Below are positions 11,819 through 20,359 of a DNA stretch of 64,000 nt, piece after piece (position 1 is the stretch's first letter; each line of letters opens with the position of its first letter). Source of the DNA: DYRB01 sp963709645 (GTDB lineage: Bacteria > Pseudomonadota > Gammaproteobacteria > Chromatiales > Chromatiaceae); assembly GCA_963709645.1 (NCBI GenBank), contig CAVPXP010000015.1, forward strand, positions 62,001 to 126,000, written 5' to 3'. Under the pieces are notes generated by a model. That model was not told the DNA's origin, did no database searches, and saw nothing but the letters and a program-made list of their open reading frames with translations. Made by a program: the position numbers and the translations under genes.

Positions 11819-11841
11819 CTGGGTCTCTCCAGTTGGTTGGT

Positions 11842-11911
11842 GAACGATTGCTCAAGAAAGCTAGCCGATGTTGAGCAGATATTCAAGAAAGAATTTGAAC
11901 ATTCGCTCAAA
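11842..11911. promoter_or_regulatory. Putative TetR operator: three copies of a GAAC-ATT-GCTCAA half-site
   Basis: Between the divergent peroxiredoxin and TetR genes, a half-site of the form GAAcnaTtgCTCAA occurs at 11842-11856 (plus), 11870-11884 (minus) and 11897-11911 (plus). The first two face each other as an inverted repeat. Both plus copies are followed by AAGCTAG. This is the expected place for TetR binding controlling both transcription units. Confidence 0.65.
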
Positions 11912-11964
11912 AAAGCTAGACTGGGGACAACTACTGGCGATCGAGCCGGGTGAGGGAGGCAATC

Positions 11965-12546
11965 GTGGCAAGACCAGCCGAATTCAACCGGGACCAGGTG
12001 CTTGACCGGGCCATGCATGCCTTCTGGGACTCGGGTTACTGCGCCACCAGCATGGCCACCCTCACGCAGACCACCGAGCTCAACCCCGGCAGTCTCTATG
12101 CCGCCTTCAAGTCCAAGCAGGGCCTGTTTCTGGCGGCGCTGGACCACTACGGGGAGCGCAGCGTCGAACAGATCGGGCAGGTCTTGGCGCGGGCTGGCAG
12201 CCCCTTGGAGGGCGTGCGCGCTTTCTTCCGACAGCTTGCGGCAAGCGCCGCTGAGCCCGACGCCATGCGCAGCTGTTTTCTCCTCAACACTGTCCTGGAG
12301 GTCGCTCGGCACGACCCGGAGGTGCGCGCGCGCACAAGTCACCACCTTGATGCGGTCGAGGCGCTCTTTCGGCAGTGCCTGGAGTCTGCAAAGGAACGCG
12401 GGGAACTGGGCACGGATGCGGATCCCAAGGCGCTGTCCGCGTTCATCATGACCAACATCTGGGGATTGCGGATTCTGTTGGCCGCGGGCGCCGATCCGCA
12501 ACGAGTGCGCCTGGTGGTCGAGCAGGTGCTGCAGGTCTTGAGGTGA
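11965..12546 (+). CDS. TetR/AcrR family transcriptional regulator
   Basis: The 193-residue product has an N-terminal TetR helix-turn-helix (residues about 5-55: FNRDQVLDRAMHAFWDSGY, then TTELNPGSLYAAFKSKQGLF) and a C-terminal ligand/dimerisation domain. The start chosen is GTG at 11965, preceded by GAGGGAGG at 11952-11959; it yields MARPAEFNRD, the usual beginning for this family. A GTG at 11950 would overlap that ribosome-binding site. Cysteines in DSGYC and MRSCFLLN are candidates for redox or electrophile sensing as in NemR. It is divergent from peroxiredoxin and Old Yellow Enzyme genes and likely represses them. Confidence 0.88.
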   Translation: MARPAEFNRDQVLDRAMHAFWDSGYCATSMATLTQTTELNPGSLYAAFKSKQGLFLAALDHYGERSVEQIGQVLARAGSPLEGVRAFFRQLAASAAEPDAMRSCFLLNTVLEVARHDPEVRARTSHHLDAVEALFRQCLESAKERGELGTDADPKALSAFIMTNIWGLRILLAAGADPQRVRLVVEQVLQVLR

Positions 12547-13076
12547 CCGCCGCCGTCGGCGGAGGCACCCATCGAGTCGAGGTCCCCGGGGGCATTTCAG
12601 ATGAATCTCAACGCTGGCCGAGCTCGGCATGTCGAGCATCCCGCCGATCTTCCCGGTCCCAAAGGTCCAGGACGTTCAGGGACGACGGTTCGCCCCCCGA
12701 CGAAGCCCATCCGCGCCGCATCGGAAAGTTCCTCGACGAGTTCGAATGGTACGCCGGCTCCTTGGAGCAAGCTCGGGGGCCTGACCAGGAGAGCGAACTC
12801 AGCGCACGCGGGGCACAACGGCTGGTCCCATCGCACCGTGGAGGCGGCGGCGGAAACGGCGCGGTGGGACCCTGCAAAGCTAGAGCGCTAGCCTTTGCCG
12901 CCAGCGTGACGCTGACCCCCAGGGCACCGGAGGCGACGCAGCGGTGCCAGCCGAGTCGAGGACAACGTGGAAAGACGGAGTCGTTTCACCCTTGTGCCGC
13001 GCCGAGTCCCCCGCCGGCGGTGGAACGGCGTGGCCTTCACCCCGGACCAACGCGAGTCGCTTTCAGGAGGTATCGG
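12547..13076. other. Intergenic stretch, 530 bases, no recognisable gene
   Basis: Between the TetR gene and the EamA transporter. An open frame runs through on the plus strand but is arginine- and serine-rich and resembles no family. A short palindrome (AGCTAGAGCGCTAGC, 12878-12892) is visible. The 3' end has CAGGAGG at 13064-13070, the ribosome-binding site of the transporter. I see no RNA gene. Confidence 0.5.
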
Positions 13077-13964
13077 GTGTCGGTTCCGGCAGCGTTTCTC
13101 GGCCTGGTGCTCATCTGGGCCACCACGCCCTTGGCTATCAAATGGAGCAGTGAGGGCGCGGGCTTCCTCTTTGGGGTCGCCGCCCGGATGGTGCTCGGTG
13201 TCCTCGTCTGCCTGGTGCTGGTCGCATTGATAAACCGACGCCTGCCCTGGCATCGGACGGCGGTTCAGACTTACCTCGCCGCCGGGCTGGGGCTCTGGGC
13301 CGCCATGAGCAGTGTCTACTGGGCGGCCCAGTTCATCCCCTCCGGACTGATCTCGGTGTTGTTCGGTCTCACCCCTGTGGTCACGGCCCTGATGGCGGCC
13401 CTCTGGCTGCGGGAGCGGGCGCTGACGCCGCCCCGCCTTGCGGGCATTGGCCTGAGCCTGCTCGGTCTGGGGGTGGTCTTCGGCCAGGGGATGAGCCTTG
13501 GGGAGTCATGGACCCTGGGGCTCGCGGGCCTACTCCTGTCCGTGCTGATGCATTCGGCGAGTGCGGTGTGGGTCAAGCGCATCGATGCCGGGCTGCACCC
13601 ACTGGAAACGACCACCGGGGCCCTGCTGATCGCCGTGCCCCTGTTCGTGCTGGATTGGTCCCTGTGGGACGGGCAGGTGCCGACGGTACTCCCGCCGCGC
13701 GCCGGCTGGTCCATCCTCTATCTGGCGGTGTTCGGCTCCGTGCTGGGCTTCATGCTCTACTACCATCTGCTGCGCCGGGTCCAGGTGAGCCGGGTGGCCC
13801 TGATCACGCTGCTGACACCGGTGCTGGCCCTCCTCCTGGGACAGGCCCTGAACGGCGAGACCATCTCCGTCCGGACGGCCCTGGGGTCCGGCGCCATCCT
13901 GGCGGGGCTCGCCCTGTTCCATTGGGGCGAGGCATTCCTGATCCGCAGGGCGGCGGCCGTCTGA
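13077..13964 (+). CDS. EamA/DMT-family transporter (drug/metabolite exporter)
   Basis: A 295-residue inner-membrane protein with about ten hydrophobic helices arranged as two EamA repeats (roughly residues 5-135 and 145-285). Characteristic segments are LIWATTPLAIKWSSEG in repeat one, AQFIPSGLISVLFGLTPVVTAL, and VFGSVLGFMLYYHLLRRV then ALITLLTPVLALLLGQALNGE in repeat two. The GTG start at 13077 is preceded six bases upstream by AGGAGG; the much longer open frame upstream is not coding. Substrate cannot be told. A hairpin terminator follows at 14063. Confidence 0.9.
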   Translation: MSVPAAFLGLVLIWATTPLAIKWSSEGAGFLFGVAARMVLGVLVCLVLVALINRRLPWHRTAVQTYLAAGLGLWAAMSSVYWAAQFIPSGLISVLFGLTPVVTALMAALWLRERALTPPRLAGIGLSLLGLGVVFGQGMSLGESWTLGLAGLLLSVLMHSASAVWVKRIDAGLHPLETTTGALLIAVPLFVLDWSLWDGQVPTVLPPRAGWSILYLAVFGSVLGFMLYYHLLRRVQVSRVALITLLTPVLALLLGQALNGETISVRTALGSGAILAGLALFHWGEAFLIRRAAAV

Positions 13965-14062
13965 GAGTCCAGATGCGCACCCGCAAGACCCGGGCCATCT
14001 CGCTAGGCATGTATCTGATGTTCAGCGCGGGGGTCGCCCTGTGGCTCATCAAGAAAGGGAAA

Positions 14063-14081
14063 CCCCCGGCTTTGCCGGGGG
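14063..14081. terminator. GC-rich hairpin downstream of the EamA gene
   Basis: CCCCCGGC-TTT-GCCGGGGG forms a perfect 8-bp stem with a 3-base loop, preceded by AAAGGGAAA. It lacks a clear T run on the plus strand; read on the minus strand it is followed by TTTCCCTTTCTT, which suits a terminator for the minus-strand gene at 14179. It may serve both converging units. Confidence 0.55.
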
Positions 14082-14178
14082 ACAGGCCGAGGGGGCGATT
14101 GCACACCCCCTGCGCACATGGTGCTTAGGACGCGGCTGGCGGATCGCGGCTGGCGCAAGCTGAGAGAGTCCGGTCTGC

Positions 14179-14685
14179 TCAGACGCCGAAGGCCTCGATG
14201 GTCCAACCGACCCCACCGACGCCAATTTCCGGGTGGCGCTCCGCGACCAGGTGCTCGATGGCCCGCACCTGCTGGAACGGGACGTCTACAAGCAGCACCA
14301 CCTCACCGTGCTCTAGCGGGACCCGAAGGTCTGTCAGGTGTGCGTGGGGCAGCGTGACCGCGAAGCGCTCCCCGGCGATGAAGCTGGCGAGCATGACTGC
14401 CAGGGACACGAGCATGCCCGCGGGGGACCAGGCGAACAGGGCGACCGTGAGGCCCAACGCCGCTAAGGCAAAGACGCCGAGGATGCCGTACCAGAACAGA
14501 CCCTCAAGCCGCCAAACTTGGTCGTGCTTCTGGCCCTCGGTCGCGCGCGGCAGGCCGGAAAGGTCCGTGCCTGGTTTGGCCACGGCGTGCATCTGGTCCG
14601 CCAGGACGCCGGCGCCCTGCAAGTCGGCCACCGCGCGGCGTGCTTGGGAAGGGGTGGGAAAGGTGAGATAGAGTCGGCGATACAT
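14179..14685 (-). CDS. Hypothetical membrane protein with two central helices
   Basis: A 168-residue protein of unknown function. An N-terminal soluble part (residues 1-60) starts MYRRLYLTFPTPSQARRAVADLQ, a pattern of stress-related DUF1269-like proteins that bear a ferredoxin-like fold. Two adjacent membrane helices (about residues 63-85 and 88-105) follow, then a C-terminal soluble part with LRVPLEHGEVVLLVDVP. The start is ATG at 14683-14685. It converges with the EamA gene. A run of hairpins lies upstream of it. Confidence 0.65.
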   Translation of the reverse strand: MYRRLYLTFPTPSQARRAVADLQGAGVLADQMHAVAKPGTDLSGLPRATEGQKHDQVWRLEGLFWYGILGVFALAALGLTVALFAWSPAGMLVSLAVMLASFIAGERFAVTLPHAHLTDLRVPLEHGEVVLLVDVPFQQVRAIEHLVAERHPEIGVGGVGWTIEAFGV

Positions 14686-14889
14686 AATGACCTCCGGTCA
14701 CCCGGAGGGCGCATTGCCGCTGCGCGGCTCCGAGAGGTATGCCTCGAAAGGTGAGACCCCGCCGGCAGGACGGGAGTCCTGCCCGGCGTATCTCGAACAG
14801 TCGATCCGCGCCGGCCGGATTCAAGGGCCTTGGGCTCCCCATGCGTCAACAGATGCCCATGCCATGCTCATGGCTACGCCTAGGGAGAG

Positions 14890-15084
14890 GCTGATTTAAG
14901 CCATCCCTGGCTTGAATCAGCTCGCGCCCCCAGGCGCGACTCGTGGAGCTCGCCATTTTCAACGGCTTAGACGCCGTTGGAAATGGCGGACCCTCCATGG
15001 CCCGCACGGGAAACGCCTTAATCTGCGTTTCCCTAGCTGTTGAAACCGCACTGGCGCGCCTGCCGTTGGGTCGGCTTGCGGTTT
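14890..15084. repeat. Five consecutive hairpins between two genes
   Basis: Stem arms can be read directly: 14890-14902 with 14909-14921 (13 bp, one wobble); 14922-14928 with 14933-14939 (7 bp perfect, TCGCGCC/GGCGCGA); 14951-14966 with 14973-14988 (16 bp, one T-G pair, loop TTAGAC); 15008-15016 with 15025-15033 (9 bp perfect, GGGAAACGC/GCGTTTCCC); 15043-15050 with 15077-15084 (8 bp perfect, AAACCGCA/TGCGGTTT). It lies in the 467-base gap upstream of the membrane protein gene on the minus strand. No open frame fits. It may be a structured RNA leader, a clustered REP/BIME-type repeat, or a mobile-element relic. Confidence 0.75.
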
Positions 15085-15152
15085 GACTTCCGGAGGCTGG
15101 GCAGGTCTTGGGCCGCGTGGCGGGCCGCGGAAGCGTCGCACGCGAGGGAACC

Positions 15153-15803
15153 CTATCCCGCGACCCGAGCATAGACGCGGGTCAGCCACCCGGCGGTACG
15201 CGCCTCGTAGGTCCTGCGAAATCCACCGGCAAGTATCCGCGCCTCGATCTGCGCGGGGTCGTGGATGAAGGGCTGATAGCAGCAGCCGAAGCGACGCAGG
15301 CCCCAGCGCATTGCCTTCACGCCGGTCCGAGTCAGTGCGCGGTCGCGGGGGATCGTGAAGGCGTACAGACGCCGGGCTTTCAGCAGCGAGCAGTCGACCA
15401 AGCTTCCCCAATCCGGGTAGCAGCAGATGACCTTGTCCAGCACCACCAGGTCGGCGTCCGGGACTTCGTTGGCCATCTGGGCAAAGTCGCCCCGGCGGTA
15501 GTCGGTTCGTTCGACCAGGGACTCCGCCTGTGCACCGGCCCGGGCGATCGCCAGCATAGCCTCCGAGAGGTCCACCCCCGTTGCCCGCGAGGCGCCCAAA
15601 CGCAGCAGGGTGCGGTGAAGGTAACCCGGACCGCAGCCGATCTCGAGCAAGGTTGCTCCACCGATGCCCGCAGCTTGAATCCCCCGGATGAGCTGCCGCT
15701 GCGTCCGCTCGAAACCGAACAAGCGGAAGCGCAGACGGTGAAAGCCGGCGAAGCGGGAGAAAAAGCGGCCTGTATCGGCATTGATCGCGGTGCAGCAGTT
15801 CAT
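15153..15803 (-). CDS. Class I SAM-dependent methyltransferase
   Basis: The 216-residue product has a Rossmann methyltransferase core: motif I LLEIGCGPGYL (residues about 52-62), the acidic motif II end in ATGVDLSEAML, and motif post-II ERTDYRRGDF. The N-terminal helix FFSRFAGFHRLRFRLFGFERTQRQL resembles the cap of BchM/UbiG-like methyltransferases, but nothing else supports a specific substrate. It stands alone, 186 bases upstream (in transcription order) of nothing related; selO lies behind it on the same strand. Confidence 0.85.
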   Translation of the reverse strand: MNCCTAINADTGRFFSRFAGFHRLRFRLFGFERTQRQLIRGIQAAGIGGATLLEIGCGPGYLHRTLLRLGASRATGVDLSEAMLAIARAGAQAESLVERTDYRRGDFAQMANEVPDADLVVLDKVICCYPDWGSLVDCSLLKARRLYAFTIPRDRALTRTGVKAMRWGLRRFGCCYQPFIHDPAQIEARILAGGFRRTYEARTAGWLTRVYARVAG

Positions 15804-15989
15804 GTCTTCCTCAGAGCGGGTGTGGATGGAAACGCCGCCTGGCTTGGCGCCCCATGCAAGACCGTCGTTGGCCTGCCTCTTTGACCGTAGCTGGCGCGTG
15901 ACGATCCGGGGACCTCAGCGACGCAAGGTCCAACATCGGCCGTTGCGGGTCCATAGGGCAATATGGTCCGGCCGAGGACCCTGGGGCCG

Positions 15990-17453
15990 TCAGGTCCCGC
16001 AGAACGTCTGCTGCACGACCTCATGCGGTTCGGGTGGCCGCGTGTAATCGTCCGCCTGGGGGCGTTCCTCCCAGGGGTCGGCGAGCGCCTGCAGGAGCGC
16101 ATCGAGCGGATCGAGGTCCCCCGCGACTGCCGCGTCGAGCGCCGCCTGGACCCGATGGTTTCTGGGGATGACCGCCGGGTTCGCGCGACGCATCACTGCG
16201 GCCCGTGCATCCGGGCTGACCGATTCGCATGCCAGGCGTGCGCGCCAGCGCGCAAGCCAGTCGTCCCATTTGGTCCCATCGTCGAGCCGCGCCCCGACCG
16301 GCCCGTCCGCTCCCTCGGCGGCGTCGCACAAGGCGCGGAACCTGTTGGTGAAGTCGGCGCCGGTCTCGGCCATCGCCGCCAAGAGCGTATCGATCAGCTC
16401 GCCATCGCCCTCCTGCGCCTCCAGGAGGCCCAGCTTGGCCCGGAAACAGGCGAGATAGGCGCGCTCGAAGCGGGGGCCGAACTCGTCGATGGCGGCTTGG
16501 GCCTCCACAACGGCCTTGTCCGCGCCATTGTCCAGGAGCGGCAGCAGCGCCTGGGCCAGACGGGAGAGGTTCCACTGGGCGATCCGGGGCTGGTTGCCGT
16601 AGGCGTAGCGGCCCCCGCGGTCGATCGAACTGTAGACCCTGCCCGGGTGGTAGGCATCCATGAAGGCGCAGGGGCCATAGTCGATGGTCTCGCCCGCAAT
16701 TGACATGTTGTCGGTATTCATCACGCCGTGGATAAAGCCGATGCTGAGCCACCTGGCGACGAGGTCGGCCTGTCGTGCAATCACCGCGTCGAGGAATGCC
16801 CGATAGGGCCGGTCGGAAGCCTTCGCCTCCGCGTAGTGCCGCGCCATCACGTAATCGGCCAGCTGCCGGAGGGCATCGGCATCCTTGCGGGCCTGAAAGT
16901 ACTCGAAGGTCCCCACCCGCACATGGCCGCGCGCGACACGCACCAGCACGGCCCCCGGCAGCGCGGTCTCGCGAAAGACCGTCTCGCCGGTCGCAACCAC
17001 CGCCAGCGACCGCGTCGTCGGTAGGCCCAGCGCGTACATGGACTCGCTCATGATGTACTCCCGCAGAACCGGCCCGAGCCAGGCCCGCCCGTCGCCCCCC
17101 CGCGAGAAGGGCGTGCGCCCGGAGCCCTTGAGCTGGATGTCGAAGCGCTCGCCCGCCGGGTCCAGGATCTCGCCCAGGAGAATCGCCCGGCCGTCGCCGA
17201 GTTGCGGCACGAAGCCACCGAATTGGTGGCCGGCATAGGCCATGGCCAGCGGAGTCGCGCCCTCCGGCACCCGGTTGCCCGCGAGCACGGCCAGACCTTC
17301 CGGCGAGCGCAACGCTTCGGTGTCGAGGCCGAGCTGTCCCGCCAGCGCCTCATTGAGCTTGACGAGCCGGGGACGGGCGACCGGAACCGGCGCAAGCCGT
17401 GCGAAGAAGCGGTCCGGCAGCCGTGCGTAGGTGTTGTCGAAGGCGAATGTCAT
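15990..17453 (-). CDS. selO: Protein adenylyltransferase SelO (YdiU/UPF0061)
   Basis: SelO is a pseudokinase-fold enzyme that transfers AMP to Ser/Thr/Tyr of target proteins, linked to redox stress. The 487-residue product shows the conserved YAGHQFGGFVPQLGDGRA region, DIQLKGSGRTPFSRGGDGRA with the phosphate-contacting Lys/Arg, PTTRSLAVVATGE, and the metal-binding GVMNTDNMSIAGETIDYGP. The C-terminus is FCGT, keeping the penultimate-region Cys that corresponds to selenocysteine in eukaryotic SelO. The start is ATG 17451-17453 (MTFAFDNTYARLPDRFFARL); an upstream extension is not conserved. Confidence 0.95.
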   Translation of the reverse strand: MTFAFDNTYARLPDRFFARLAPVPVARPRLVKLNEALAGQLGLDTEALRSPEGLAVLAGNRVPEGATPLAMAYAGHQFGGFVPQLGDGRAILLGEILDPAGERFDIQLKGSGRTPFSRGGDGRAWLGPVLREYIMSESMYALGLPTTRSLAVVATGETVFRETALPGAVLVRVARGHVRVGTFEYFQARKDADALRQLADYVMARHYAEAKASDRPYRAFLDAVIARQADLVARWLSIGFIHGVMNTDNMSIAGETIDYGPCAFMDAYHPGRVYSSIDRGGRYAYGNQPRIAQWNLSRLAQALLPLLDNGADKAVVEAQAAIDEFGPRFERAYLACFRAKLGLLEAQEGDGELIDTLLAAMAETGADFTNRFRALCDAAEGADGPVGARLDDGTKWDDWLARWRARLACESVSPDARAAVMRRANPAVIPRNHRVQAALDAAVAGDLDPLDALLQALADPWEERPQADDYTRPPEPHEVVQQTFCGT

Positions 17454-17646
17454 CTGAGGGTCCCCGCTGATGGGAGTTGCTAAGCTGGGGACGCCCGCGG
17501 GAGACCGAAAGGGGAGACATCCAGGAACAAGGGCAAGCCGATGGGCCACAAGCGACAGGAGGGGGTGCGATCCGGCCATCACCGGCCCCCGAGAACGATT
17601 GAGTGTGCGGCGGCCACGGACGGGGAACCGTCCCTCTGGCAACTAG

Positions 17647-18900
17647 TAGTTCGTTCTGGTAATACCGTTGCATAGTCCGTTGCCCCTGCTACGCTCCCCT
17701 ACAGGATCACCGATCATGTTGGAGGGGAGATGGCGAGGCGAGCAGCATTGAGTCTGACGGAGGAAATGCGCGCGCAGCTGAGCACGATTAGTCGCAGCCG
17801 AACGGAGTCGGCGGCCCGTGTGCGCCGCGCTCAGATTTTGTTGGCGTACAGTGATGGGAGGCGCATTGCGGAGATTGCGCGGGAGATGGCCACCACCCGT
17901 CCCTTGGTGGAGCGGGTCATCGACAAGGCGCTGGCCTTCGATCCGTTGCAGGCGCTGAACGATCTGCCGCGTCCCGGCCGTACGCCGCAGGTTGACGACG
18001 CGGCGAAAAGTTGGGTGCTGTCGGTGGCCTGCCGTCAACCGAAGGAACTCGGCTACGCCCACGACTTTTGGACCTACAGCCTGCTGGCCCAGCATATCCG
18101 CACCCATTGTGAGGTGGCCGGCTATCCGGTCCTGGCGCAATTCGGCAAGGGGCGGCTGCACCATCTGCTGAGCAGGAGCAACATCAAGCCGCACAAGATC
18201 AGTTACTACCTGGAGCGCAAAGATCCGGAGTTTGATCGGAAGATGGCCAATGTGCTGTGCGTCTACAAGGAGGTCCAGATGCTCAACGCTTCCGCCGACG
18301 AGCGCCAGTCGGTGACCCTCTCCTAGGGACGCCGAGGCGACGGTTGACGAGAAGCCCGGTATCCAGGCCCTGGCGGGTATTGCGGCGGATTTGGCCCCAG
18401 TGCCCCAGGTCTACTCGACGGTTGCCCGGGACTACGAGTACAAGCGGCTGGGGACCGTCTCCCTGCTGGCCGGCATCGACCTGCATAGCGGACACGTCAT
18501 CCCCCTCGTTCGCGATCGCCACCGCAGCCGAGAGTTTGTCGAGTTTCTCCGACTCCTCGACGAGCGCTACCCCGCGCACTGGAAGATCCGCTTGGTTCTC
18601 GACAACCACTCCGCGCATGTCTCCAAAGAAACCCAGCATTACCTGCTCAGCCGCCCGGAGCGCTTCGCGTTCCTGTTCACGCCCAAGCACGGGTCCTGGC
18701 TCAACCTCATCGAGATGTTCTTCAGCAAGATCGCCCGCTCTTTCCTGCGCCCTATTCGGGTGGCCAGCAAGGAGGAACTCGTGGCACGCATCCACCAAGG
18801 AATCGACGCCATCAACCAAGAGCCGGTCGTCTTCCGCTGGCACTACAAGATGGATGAAATCGAGGTTGCCTGAGAGCATCGCTATTTACGGAACGTTCTA
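17647..18900 (+). mobile_element. IS630-family insertion sequence, about 1.25 kb
   Basis: Related ends flank the transposase: TAGTTCGTTCTGGTAATA at 17647 and, read on the other strand from 18900, TAGAACGTTCCGTAAATA. Both begin with TA, the target dinucleotide that IS630 elements duplicate. The transposase in between is disrupted. The element sits between selO and the 3' end of tilS, two minus-strand genes, in plus orientation. Confidence 0.8.
17730..18873 (+). pseudogene. IS630 transposase, interrupted by a 19-base insertion
   Basis: The first 198 residues hold the helix-turn-helix DNA-binding part (AALSLTEEMRAQLSTISRSR, then RRIAEIAREMATTRPLVERVI) and end at a TAG at 18324-18326 after QSVTLS. 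The DDE catalytic part resumes in the +1 frame at 18343 with VDEKPGIQALAG, then LVLDNHSAH and HGSWLNLIEMFF, giving the D-D-E set. Nineteen bases (18324-18342) separate the two parts; removing them would restore one frame. Some IS630 members use frameshifting, but the inserted bases and stop suggest an inactive copy. The second part ends at 18873. Confidence 0.8.
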
Positions 18901-18982
18901 CGAGTGAACCGCATCGCCGACTGTGGCTCGGCGATGCACCTGATCGACAGGCCGAACTGTCTCGAGAGTCGGCCGCAGCGAA

Positions 18983-20335
18983 TCAGGCCCCCAAGTCCCA
19001 GGGTCGCCCTGCCCACACCAGCCTAACCCCGCCGGGAACAAGCAGGCCAGCCTCCGAACAGACCCGCAAATCACCAACGGCTAGGAGCGACTCCCCGGCA
19101 AAGACCAGTGGGACATAGCCGCGCAGCCAGGGGGGGACCCCTGCCTCCTGGTAAAGATGCTTTAGCGGGCGATGGTGCGCAGCCCCAACTGGCCGGCAGC
19201 GCAGCCCTGTCACCCCGAAGCGCACCCGCAGCGAACCGCGTCCGAGATCCTCTGGCCCCAGATCCACGCCAGCCGCGTCGAGAAGATGCAGCCGGCCCAG
19301 GCCGAGGGGGAGGGTCAGGGCCGCAGAGGTCCAATGCAGACCGAGCGCAACGGGAACGGGCGGGAGGGGCGCCAGGGCAAACAGATCGTCGCGGTAGCGG
19401 CGGATCTCGCAACCGGTCCAGGCAACCAGGGGGGCTGCGTCCGGCCTGGCGGTCAGGACCTCGCCCATCACCCCGGCCAGGTGCCGGGCATCCGGTAGGG
19501 CAAATCCGAGACGGCCGATCCAGTAACGCAAAACAGCGCGGCACAGGGCGGCGTCGAGCCCCCGCAGCCCGGCAACCGATAGGGTGCCAGTGCGGCTCCC
19601 CGCCACCGATGCGGCCTCGGCTGCCGCCAGGCGATCGACCAGGCCCGCCGCCTCGGCGCAATGCCCTGCGCTGCGGGCCAGAGTCCGACCCGCCGCGGTC
19701 CACCGCTCGGTCATCAGCGGCAGGACACGCTGGCGCAGCCAGTTGCGGTCCAGATCAAGATCCAGATTGCTGGGGTCATCGACCCAGTCAATGCCTCGCG
19801 CCTGGGCATAGGCATGGAGATCCGCGCGACCGAAGGGGAGCAGGGGGCGGACAAGGCGGCCAGCGCCGAGCGCCGCAACCTCGGGCATGGCGGCCAGCCC
19901 GCGCACCCCTGCGCCGCGCACCAAGGCCAGCAACAGGGTCTCGGCCTGATCGTCGCGGTGGTGCGCAGTGAGCAGGAGGTCGCCAGGGTCCAGCAGCTCA
20001 ATGAAGGCGGCGTAGCGGGCGGCCCGGGCAGCGGCCTCCGGCCCGTGTCCGTCGCGGAGGCGAACCTCGACCCGGCGCTGCACCAGGGGGACCCCGAGAG
20101 CGGCGCAGCGCGCCGCGCAATGGCTTGCCCATCCGGCGGACCCAGGATTCAGGCCGTGGTCGATGTGGATGGCAGCCAGTGCGGTCGGGAGTCGGTCGCC
20201 GAGCCCGGCGGCCAGGTCCAGAAGGACCGTCGAGTCCAGCCCGCCGCTGTAGGCAACCCAGCAGCGGCGGGCGTCGGGCAGGGTCTGAAGCACCCCAACC
20301 AGGTGCCTGACCAGAGAAGTGCGGAGGTCCGGCAT
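18983..20335 (-). CDS. tilS: tRNA(Ile)-lysidine synthetase
   Basis: TilS converts cytidine 34 of the CAU-anticodon tRNA-Ile to lysidine, so that it reads AUA codons; it is essential in most bacteria. The 450-residue product has the PP-loop motif YSGGLDST (residues 29-36), IHIDHGLNP, TAHHRDDQAETLL, the linker domain, and the C-terminal domain with GVTGLRCRP and YQEAGVPPWLRG. Length is normal. It starts 24 bases after the accA stop, a common gammaproteobacterial arrangement. A broken copy of its 3' end occurs at 8105-8580, and an IS630 element has inserted just beyond its stop. Confidence 0.95.
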   Translation of the reverse strand: MPDLRTSLVRHLVGVLQTLPDARRCWVAYSGGLDSTVLLDLAAGLGDRLPTALAAIHIDHGLNPGSAGWASHCAARCAALGVPLVQRRVEVRLRDGHGPEAAARAARYAAFIELLDPGDLLLTAHHRDDQAETLLLALVRGAGVRGLAAMPEVAALGAGRLVRPLLPFGRADLHAYAQARGIDWVDDPSNLDLDLDRNWLRQRVLPLMTERWTAAGRTLARSAGHCAEAAGLVDRLAAAEAASVAGSRTGTLSVAGLRGLDAALCRAVLRYWIGRLGFALPDARHLAGVMGEVLTARPDAAPLVAWTGCEIRRYRDDLFALAPLPPVPVALGLHWTSAALTLPLGLGRLHLLDAAGVDLGPEDLGRGSLRVRFGVTGLRCRPVGAAHHRPLKHLYQEAGVPPWLRGYVPLVFAGESLLAVGDLRVCSEAGLLVPGGVRLVWAGRPWDLGA

Positions 20336-20359
20336 GGGGAGACCTGCGCTCCCGGCGGG

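Noticed and set aside
12375..13076. N-terminal extension of the EamA transporter by 234 residues
   Set aside because: The extension overlaps the TetR gene and reads arginine- and serine-rich non-conserved sequence; a good ribosome-binding site precedes GTG 13077.
14063..15152. tRNA or riboswitch in the hairpin-rich region
   Set aside because: No cloverleaf with a T-loop GTTCGA-type motif and no known riboswitch core could be recognised, so only hairpins are reported.
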